Below are positions 5,403 through 10,392 of a stretch of 10,392 bases of DNA, piece after piece (the stretch's first letter is position 1; every line of letters starts with the position of its first letter). The stretch is from an uncultured Prevotellaceae bacterium. Lineage in GTDB: Bacteria; Bacteroidota; Bacteroidia; Bacteroidales; Muribaculaceae. The position numbers and the translations under genes are program-made. Below the pieces are notes generated by a model. That model ran no database searches. It worked only from the letters and a program-made list of their open reading frames with translations, and was not told the origin of the DNA. Location: assembly GCA_945645715.1 (NCBI GenBank), contig CALZFJ010000040.1, forward strand, positions 1 to 10,392, read 5' to 3'.

Positions 5403-5427
5403 CACAAATAATAACCAAACTATGTGA

Positions 5428-5457
5428 TGAAACAATTTGGAGAATGATATTGTTTCA
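5428..5457 (+). promoter_or_regulatory. Leader stem-loop before the lipoprotein gene
   Basis: TGAAACAAT (5428-5436) and ATTGTTTCA (5449-5457) form a perfect 9-bp stem with a 12-nt loop in the predicted leader. A tiny frame, ATG to TGA with six sense codons (5427-5447), overlaps the stem. Either could affect translation or mRNA stability; this is inference from structure only. Confidence 0.4.
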
Positions 5458-5521
5458 GTAATATAGGCGGCGAAATCAAAACTTTGCAGAAACTAAATAA
5501 CTCTTATATTAAACGTTTATT

Positions 5522-7210
5522 ATGAACAGTAAATTAACATTTTCCATTCTCCTTGGTGGAGCATTGATGTTTACCAGCTGTGGTAAAAAACTCACAGAGA
5601 TAGGTGCAGAATACTTCTCAGTGAATCCGTCTCCCCTCGAAGTAGTAGGCGACAAAGTCCCCGCTACAGTGACAGCTCAAATTCCCCAAAAGTTCTTCCT
5701 CAAAGATGCTGAGGTGACTGTAACTCCTTATCTCGTCTATGGCGACAAGGAAACTGCTTCAGCTCCTTACACCGTACAAGGTGAGAAGGTGAAAGGCAAC
5801 AACCAGGTGATCTCTTATGAGAACGGTGGTACTGTGACTTTCCCCGTGATGTATGCCTACACTCCCGAAATGGCTAAGAGCGATCTTATGCTCGACTTCC
5901 AGGTGCAGCAGGGCAGCAAGACTTATGCTCTTCCGCGCGTGAAGGTGGCTGAGGGCGTTATCTCTACTTCTACTATCGCCACTGCAGCTACCGTTGAGCC
6001 TGCCGCTTCTACCGACAAGTTCCAGCGCATCATCAACGAGAAATATACTGCCGATATCCGCTTCCTTATCAACCAGACCAACGTGCGCAAGAGCGAGCTT
6101 AAATCAAGCGAGCTTGCTGCCCTCAAGCAGCGCCTCAACGAGGCTCAGGGCGACGCTAAGCTCGAGGTTGAGGGTATCAACATCTCTTCTTACGCTTCTC
6201 CTGATGGTGGTGTGAAACTCAACACCCGCATCGCCGAGGGCCGTGAGAAAAACACTCAGAAGTATCTCAACCAAACTCTTAAGAAAAATAAAATCAAGGA
6301 ATTCGGCGAGCTTACTGCCGACTTCACTCCGCAAGACTGGGAAGGCTTCCAGCAGCTCGTTGCCAACAGCAACATTCAGGACAAGGACCTCATTCTCAGC
6401 GTCCTCTCTATGTATAAGGATCCTGAGCAGCGCGAGCGCGAAATCCGCAACCTCTCTGCCGTATTCGATCAGCTTGCTGAGGAGATTCTTCCGCAGCTCC
6501 GTCGCTCACGCCTCACTGCTTCAATCAACGTGATTGGCAAGAGCGATGAGGAACTTATGGCTGCTTTCAACGCTGACCCGACTTCTCTCTCGGTTGACGA
6601 GCTCCTTTACACTGCTACTCTCACCGACGACAACGCTAAGCGTGCCGAAATCTACAAGGCTTGCATCAAGCGCGACGCCAACGACTATCGCGGCTACAAC
6701 AACCTCGGTATGGTTCAGTTTGCTGAGGGCGACTACAGCGCTGCAAAGGCTAACTTCGAGAAGGCTCAGAAGCTCGCTCCTACAAGCAATGAGGTGAAGA
6801 TGAACCTCGGTCTTTGCGAGCTTATGGACAACAACCTCCGCAACGCCAACAACAACTTCGGTGCTGCTGCAGGTGCTGAGGGCTTGAACGAGGCTCTCGG
6901 TGTTTACTACCTCAAGCTCGGCGACTACAACAACGCTGTTAAGGCATTCGGCGACTCTAAGAGCAACAACGCTGCCCTTGCTCAGATCATGACTAAGGAT
7001 TACAGCAAGGCTAAGAACACTCTTAGCGCAATCGCTAACCCCGATGCTACTACTTACTACCTCCTCGCTGTTCTGGGTGCACGCACCAACAACGAGCAGA
7101 TGGTTCTCAGCAATCTCGCTCAGGCAGTTAAGCTCGACGGCTCTTTGGCTCAGAAGGCTGCTACCGACATGGAGTTTGCTAAGTTCAACATCTCAAGCGT
7201 AGTTATGTAA
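5522..7210 (+). CDS. Large lipoprotein with OmpA-like and TPR regions, function unknown
   Basis: The 562-residue product has a lipoprotein signal ending FTSC, so Cys20 is the lipid anchor. The next residues (GKKLTE) lack an acidic surface-export signal, suggesting the periplasmic face of the outer membrane. Residues 35-150 are beta-rich (VEVTPYLVY-like strands). Residues 178-250 resemble an OmpA-type peptidoglycan-binding domain, including SSYASPDGG (222-230) followed by NTRIAEGREKNTQKYL. A helical region follows, then TPR units from about 388 (GYNNLGMVQFAEGDYSAAKA) to the C-terminus. Homologues seem common in Bacteroidales, usually called TPR or OmpA-like proteins; I know of no proven role. 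A scaffold linking outer membrane and cell wall is plausible. Codon use is very biased (CTC, AAC, GCT, AAG preferred), unlike neighbours, suggesting high expression. It is monocistronic, with its own promoter, long leader and terminator. Confidence 0.85.
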   Translation: MNSKLTFSILLGGALMFTSCGKKLTEIGAEYFSVNPSPLEVVGDKVPATVTAQIPQKFFLKDAEVTVTPYLVYGDKETASAPYTVQGEKVKGNNQVISYENGGTVTFPVMYAYTPEMAKSDLMLDFQVQQGSKTYALPRVKVAEGVISTSTIATAATVEPAASTDKFQRIINEKYTADIRFLINQTNVRKSELKSSELAALKQRLNEAQGDAKLEVEGINISSYASPDGGVKLNTRIAEGREKNTQKYLNQTLKKNKIKEFGELTADFTPQDWEGFQQLVANSNIQDKDLILSVLSMYKDPEQREREIRNLSAVFDQLAEEILPQLRRSRLTASINVIGKSDEELMAAFNADPTSLSVDELLYTATLTDDNAKRAEIYKACIKRDANDYRGYNNLGMVQFAEGDYSAAKANFEKAQKLAPTSNEVKMNLGLCELMDNNLRNANNNFGAAAGAEGLNEALGVYYLKLGDYNNAVKAFGDSKSNNAALAQIMTKDYSKAKNTLSAIANPDATTYYLLAVLGARTNNEQMVLSNLAQAVKLDGSLAQKAATDMEFAKFNISSVVM

Positions 7211-7240
7211 TTAATTAGTTTGTCATAACATTGCATAAAA

Positions 7241-7280
7241 AGGGCGAACCTTCACTCATGAGGGTTCGCCCTGATTTTTT
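7241..7280 (+). terminator. Rho-independent terminator of the lipoprotein gene
   Basis: AGGGCGAACC (7241-7250) pairs perfectly with GGTTCGCCCT (7263-7272), then GA and six T's (7275-7280). It lies 30 bp past the stop codon. Confidence 0.9.
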
Positions 7281-7317
7281 CTGCGCGACGCCATTCCCGC
7301 TACGCATACACCATAAT

Positions 7318-7361
7318 AAAAAAATAGTAGCGAGCCACCGGATTTGTGGGGCAACGCTACT
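7318..7361 (-). terminator. Rho-independent terminator of asnA
   Basis: On the minus strand AGTAGCG (7361-7355) pairs with CGCTACT (7332-7326), with an inner CCAC/GTGG stem. It is followed by A and seven T's (7324-7318). It lies 33 bp after the asnA stop and faces the lipoprotein gene terminator, so the convergent units are separated. Confidence 0.85.
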
Positions 7362-7393
7362 GTGATTGTTTATCTCGCTGTGTATGGGCGGTA

Positions 7394-8428
7394 TCACATC
7401 AAGAGGATACCGTGGTGGCGGCACTCCTCCACTTGCTCCTCGGGCCAGATGCTTGCCTGCACCTCACCGATGTGAGCCTTTTGCAGCAGGAACATGCACA
7501 GACGGCTCTGTCCGATACCGCCGCCGATGGAGTAGGGCAGTTCGCCGGCAAGCAGAGCCTTGTGGAACGAGAGTTTTGTGCGCTCGGTGCAGCCACGCAA
7601 TTCAAGTTGGCGCATCAGCGACTCCTCGCTCACGCGGATTCCCATCGACGACAGCTCGAAGGGACACTCAAGAATCGAGTCCCACAAAATAAGGTCGCCA
7701 TTTAGTCCCCGGTAGCCGTCGCTGTTGGTGGTAATCCAGTCGTCGTAGTCGGGTGCGCGTCCGTCGTGAGGCTCGCCGTTGCTCAGCGGAGCACCGATGC
7801 CGATGAGGAATATCGCGCCATATTTCTGAGCGGCTTTAGCCTCGCGCTCCTTGGCTGAGAGGTCGGGATATTGCTGCAAGAGCTCTTCGGCGTGGATAAA
7901 GGTCACCTTCTCGGGCAGGCGAGGTGTGATGTGCGGGAAACGCTCGTAGATCATCCACTCGGTCTCGCGCAGGGCGCAGTAGATTTTGTTTACCGTGAGC
8001 TTCAGGTAGTCGAGAGTACGGTCGGCGGCAGTGATAGTCTGCTCCCAGTCCCACTGATCTACATAGAGCGAGTGCAGATTGTCGAGGTCTTCAAAGGTGC
8101 GAATGGCGTTCATGTCGGTGTAAATACCATAGCTTGGCGCGATGTCGTAGGCACCGAGCTTCATGCGTTTCCACTTTGCAAGCGAGTGCACCACCTCGGC
8201 GCGACGGCCGCCCATGCAGGCGATGTCGAAAGCCACTGCATGCTCCACACCGTTGAGGTCATCGTTGATACCCGTACCCGAAAGCACGAAGAGCGGGGCA
8301 GTGACACGACGCAGATTGAGAGCCTTCGCCAGCTTCACCTGGAAAGTGTCCTTGATAGCCTTGATTGCCACCTCAGTGGTCTCGGGCAGCAATTTCTGCT
8401 TATACTTTTTTGGAATAATAAGAGCCAT
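7394..8428 (-). CDS. asnA: Aspartate-ammonia ligase (asparagine synthetase A)
   Basis: AsnA makes L-asparagine from L-aspartate, ammonia and ATP (releasing AMP and PPi) in the cytoplasm, using a class II aminoacyl-tRNA synthetase-like fold. The 344-residue protein carries the family blocks: HSLAKWKR (81-88), YVDQWDWE (122-129), RAPDYDDW (224-231), GLNGDLILW (241-249), FELSSMGIRV (257-266) and the ATP-site IGGGIGQSR (301-309). E. coli AsnA is 330 aa, so the length is normal. I chose ATG 8428 (MALIIPKKYK). The same frame stays open for 37 codons upstream to 8539, but that part overlaps the promoter and does not look like AsnA. A second ATG at 8446 would add only six residues. The gene is monocistronic, with promoter and terminator both visible. 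Confidence 0.96.
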   Translation of the reverse strand: MALIIPKKYKQKLLPETTEVAIKAIKDTFQVKLAKALNLRRVTAPLFVLSGTGINDDLNGVEHAVAFDIACMGGRRAEVVHSLAKWKRMKLGAYDIAPSYGIYTDMNAIRTFEDLDNLHSLYVDQWDWEQTITAADRTLDYLKLTVNKIYCALRETEWMIYERFPHITPRLPEKVTFIHAEELLQQYPDLSAKEREAKAAQKYGAIFLIGIGAPLSNGEPHDGRAPDYDDWITTNSDGYRGLNGDLILWDSILECPFELSSMGIRVSEESLMRQLELRGCTERTKLSFHKALLAGELPYSIGGGIGQSRLCMFLLQKAHIGEVQASIWPEEQVEECRHHGILLM

Positions 8429-8456
8429 AATAATTGTATATTTCATTTTGCGACGG

Positions 8457-8487
8457 CAAAAATACAACAAATTTCTGTAATTCCAAT
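8457..8487 (-). promoter_or_regulatory. Promoter for asnA
   Basis: On the minus strand TATTTTTG (8464-8457) fits TAnnTTTG, and ATTG (8487-8484) lies 19 bp upstream as a -33 box with one mismatch. The predicted start near 8450 leaves a leader of about 22 nt before ATG 8428 and would place the ATG at 8446 at the very 5' end. Confidence 0.6.
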
Positions 8488-8598
8488 GAATTTCCTTGCA
8501 TTTTGCGAAATAATTCACAATTACGCTGCCATGTTGCACACAATGGGGCTAATTGTGCCTACAAAATCACAAAAAATGCACATTACCAGAAAAAAGGA

Positions 8599-8762
8599 GA
8601 TTTGCACTATCTTTAGATAAGATAGGCTGCATCTCGGCAAAGTAAATAAGCAAGCTTTTTGCTTTTGCACTCGATTTGCACTATCTTTAGATAAGATAGG
8701 CTGCATCTCAGCAAAGTAAATAAGCAAGCTTTTTGCTTTTGCACTCGATTTGCACTATCTTT
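8599..8762. repeat. 74-bp tandem repeat, 2.2 copies, carrying promoter-like sequence
   Basis: Copies lie at 8599-8672 and 8673-8746 and differ at one base that I can see (CGGCAAAG against CAGCAAAG). A 16-bp partial third copy (8747-8762) runs into the porin promoter. Each full unit has CTATCTT/AAGATAG (7-bp stem, e.g. 8607-8613 with 8619-8625) and AAGCAA/TTGCTT (8648-8653 with 8659-8664). This repeat occupies most of the 353-bp asnA/porin gap; the rest holds the two promoters and no gene. Confidence 0.95.
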
Positions 8763-8763
8763 G
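8732..8763 (+). promoter_or_regulatory. Promoter for the porin-like gene
   Basis: TTTG (8732-8735), exactly 20 bp, TATCTTTG (8756-8763): a near-ideal Bacteroidales promoter. The start near 8770 leaves a leader of about 12 nt before ATG 8782. The equivalent sites in the repeat copies end in A (TATCTTTA at 8608-8615 and 8682-8689), so they are likely weaker or inactive. Confidence 0.75.
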
Positions 8764-8781
8764 CACAAAGAATTACCATAT

Positions 8782-9858
8782 ATGCGATATTTTAGTCAAA
8801 ATCATCTTGAGATATTAAGAAGTCTGCTTTTTGCAGCATTGGTGTGGAGTGCAGCCATGCACCCTGTTACGATTCATAGCGCATCGCGTGAGACTGCCGA
8901 TTCGCTGTCGGCGCGGCTCGATAAGGTTGAAGCTTTCCAAGCTCGTATCGAGAAGCTGTCGCCCTACATTCCCTCAATCAGTGGCTATGCCTCGATTGGC
9001 TACAACTATGAGGAGGATAATACGTCGGAGTTTTATGTGAAGTGCGCCCGATTTGATATTAAGGGCAACCTCGGCTCGAAATTCGACTACCGTTTTCTCT
9101 TCGACTTCTACAAATTCAAATGCTACGATGTGCGCATCAGCTACCGCCCCATGAAGGAAATCAACGTCACTGCCGGTCACTTCAAGGTGCCATTCACCAT
9201 AGGTAACGGTCGCGGACCGCTCACCGAGGAGCTTATAACCACTCCGCTCGCCATTCAGCGCCTCATGGGCTTCAACGATGTGTGCGGAATCACCGGCGGC
9301 TCGGGACGCGATATCGGAGTGAGCCTCACCGGTACGCTGTGGCGACACTGCGGAACAGATGTGGTGAGCTATGCCGTGGGAGTGTTCAACGGCAACGGAA
9401 GCAACACCCGCGACGACAATTCGAGCAAGGACGTCACTGCAAAGCTATCGTTGCGCCCTATAAAGGCACTCGAAGTGTCGGGTGGAGCTTATATAGGTGA
9501 ATATGGAGCCGACTACACAAGGCGCAACCGCTGGTGCGTGGGCGCGGAGTATGCAGGCTCAATGCTGCTTGCACGCGGTGAATACATTGCCGGAAACACC
9601 GGCGGCGTGAAAAGCGACGGCTATTATGCGCAGGTGGGAGTGAAAACGCCCTGCAAGCTCACACCATTGGCTCGATTTGATTCATTCACCAGCGATACTT
9701 CCACCGATGCCACTCAGCGCATCTACACGGTAGGACTCGACTGGCGACCCATGAAGCACTTGCGCCTGCAAGGCAACTATTCGCGCCACACTTTCAGCAA
9801 TTTTGCCGATAAAACCGACCATAACCAGTTCCATTTTGTCGTTACTGCCATACTTTAG
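8782..9858 (+). CDS. Phosphate-selective porin O/P-like outer-membrane protein
   Basis: The 358-residue product has an N-terminal signal region (hydrophobic about 15-26, probable cleavage after HSA near 34). A short coiled coil (about 40-60, SLSARLDKVEAFQARIEKL) follows, then a beta-barrel of alternating amphipathic strands. Features typical of OprP/OprO-like porins are SISGYASIGYNY at the first strand, FDIKGNLGSKFDYRFLFDF, and VTAGHFKVPFT (129-139), the 'G-F-K-P-F' motif. The last residues (FHFVVTAIL) resemble a terminal strand, though it ends in Leu rather than the usual aromatic residue. The substrate cannot be told from sequence; many Bacteroidetes members are annotated as phosphate-selective without proof. 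I chose ATG 8782 because an earlier TTG at 8761 lies within the promoter. Confidence 0.85.
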   Translation: MRYFSQNHLEILRSLLFAALVWSAAMHPVTIHSASRETADSLSARLDKVEAFQARIEKLSPYIPSISGYASIGYNYEEDNTSEFYVKCARFDIKGNLGSKFDYRFLFDFYKFKCYDVRISYRPMKEINVTAGHFKVPFTIGNGRGPLTEELITTPLAIQRLMGFNDVCGITGGSGRDIGVSLTGTLWRHCGTDVVSYAVGVFNGNGSNTRDDNSSKDVTAKLSLRPIKALEVSGGAYIGEYGADYTRRNRWCVGAEYAGSMLLARGEYIAGNTGGVKSDGYYAQVGVKTPCKLTPLARFDSFTSDTSTDATQRIYTVGLDWRPMKHLRLQGNYSRHTFSNFADKTDHNQFHFVVTAIL

Positions 9859-9894
9859 TGCGATTTTAACCATTATTCATTGCAATATTTTTTG

Positions 9895-9902
9895 TAATTT
9901 TG
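9895..9902 (+). promoter_or_regulatory. -7 element for the last gene
   Basis: TAATTTTG followed by C fits TAnnTTTG. The -33 region is weak. A start near 9909 gives a leader of about 26 nt. There is no obvious terminator between the porin stop (9858) and this site, so read-through is also possible. Confidence 0.5.
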
Positions 9903-9934
9903 CAGCCTGAATAATGTTTTTTATTACTTAGGCT

Positions 9935-10392
9935 ATGATTATGAAAAAGAATCTATTGCTTGTAGCTGCCATTGTGACTTGCTGTGTAGCATCGTCGGCT
10001 GCCGAGAAAATTAAGTATGGCGACTTCAATTCCTGGGTTATACGCAACATCAAGGAGTCGTCGGTGCTTGGTGGTAACACCAAGACTCTCTATGAAATCG
10101 GTCCTAACCATACCATTGAGGGCGCTAAAGCCTATACCAACCTTGGCGGCTCGCCGTGGGCTACCTCAAATGTGTATGCCAAGGTGATGGGTGTGGTGAA
10201 GTGCAGCAATGCCGTGTATCGCGATGCCCGCGGCACAGGTGACTATTGCGCCAAGCTCACTACAGTGCTTGAGCACGTGAAAGCTCTCGGAATGATTAAT
10301 ATGGACGTGCTTGTGTCGGGGAGCATCTTCCTCGGACAGATTTTTGAGCCGATTTCAAGCACCAAGAATCCCTACGGAAAAATGGAGATGGG
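9935..10392 (+). CDS. Secreted protein, PCMD-like (putative carbohydrate-associated), 3' end cut off
   Basis: The frame is open from ATG 9935 to the window edge (152 codons). An in-frame ATG at 9941 gives a cleaner signal peptide (MKKNLLLVAAIVTCCVASS), probably cleaved before AEKIKYGDF. The start of the mature protein, KYGDFNSWVIRNIKES, and the patterns YEIGPNHTIEGAKAYTNLGG and WATSNVYAK recall Bacteroidales secreted proteins with a PCMD (putative carbohydrate metabolism) domain. Those are beta-sandwich proteins of unproven function, often exported. The signal ends without a lipobox in the right place, although CC occurs within the hydrophobic region, so a lipoprotein is less likely. Two separate promoters suggest it is not strictly in an operon with the porin gene. 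Family assignment is from memory of the pattern and is tentative. Confidence 0.65.
   Translation, partial: MIMKKNLLLVAAIVTCCVASSAAEKIKYGDFNSWVIRNIKESSVLGGNTKTLYEIGPNHTIEGAKAYTNLGGSPWATSNVYAKVMGVVKCSNAVYRDARGTGDYCAKLTTVLEHVKALGMINMDVLVSGSIFLGQIFEPISSTKNPYGKMEM

Larger units (their letters stand above)
5152..5521. other. 370-bp divergent intergenic region
   Basis: This gap lies between the acyltransferase (minus) and the 562-aa lipoprotein gene (plus). It holds a promoter for each direction, a C5/G5 hairpin between them and a 113-nt leader with a stem-loop on the lipoprotein side. I see no protein gene; a small RNA from the middle part cannot be excluded. Confidence 0.6.

Noticed and set aside
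8429..8539. 37-codon N-terminal extension of asnA
   Set aside because: The frame is open but overlaps the asnA promoter, and AsnA proteins begin with the MALIIPKKY-like start.
7871..8620. Long plus-strand frame opposite asnA
   Set aside because: Antisense to a well-conserved enzyme gene and running through the asnA promoter and into the repeats; a compositional shadow.
8521..8727. Minus-strand frame across the 74-bp repeats
   Set aside because: It is produced by the duplicated non-coding repeat and has no homology that I recognise.
8761..8781. TTG start of the porin gene at 8761
   Set aside because: It lies inside the -7 box, before the predicted transcription start; ATG 8782 fits.

Overview
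The window looks like chromosomal DNA from an anaerobic Bacteroidota, order Bacteroidales, most likely near Muribaculaceae or Prevotellaceae. The family placement is inference. The supporting evidence is: promoters of the Bacteroidales type (TTTG, about 20 bp, then TAnnTTTG) in front of most transcription units; little Shine-Dalgarno sequence; an AsnA-type asparagine synthetase, an LptE-like lipoprotein and a phosphate-selective-porin-like protein; a C-terminal fragment-type secreted protein resembling PCMD-domain proteins; and a four-helix-bundle (23S rRNA intervening-sequence) protein of the kind common in this group.

Left half (about 60-5240), mostly minus strand. Reading right to left: a PlsC-like acyltransferase (4291-5151) overlaps by 10 bp a sigma-54 activator without a receiver domain (3002-4300). 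After a gap come an LptE-like lipoprotein (1392-1943), a 261-aa cytoplasmic protein with a C-terminal TPR (535-1320) and SecG (169-531). This looks like an envelope-biogenesis cluster: lipid acylation, LPS transport to the outer membrane, and the Sec translocon. Hairpins after secG probably end it.

The cluster is interrupted between the sigma-54 activator and lptE by a plus-strand unit. This unit is a four-helix-bundle gene (2222-2779) broken by one in-frame TGA and bracketed by arrays of a strand-symmetric 9-bp repeat (2112-2174 and 2812-2861). A third array sits at 1343-1378, between lptE and the TPR gene, and shares its terminal flank with the right-hand array. I regard this repeat-plus-four-helix-bundle unit as the best candidate for a poorly described element here.

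Right half (5240-10392). A strongly codon-biased, probably highly expressed 562-aa lipoprotein with OmpA-like and TPR regions (5522-7210) has a long structured leader and a clear terminator. Convergent to it is asnA (7394-8428, minus), also with a good terminator. Between asnA and a divergent porin-like gene (8782-9858) lies a 74-bp tandem repeat present 2.2 times, which duplicates promoter-like sequence and whose last partial copy becomes the porin promoter. The window ends inside a secreted protein gene (9935 onward).
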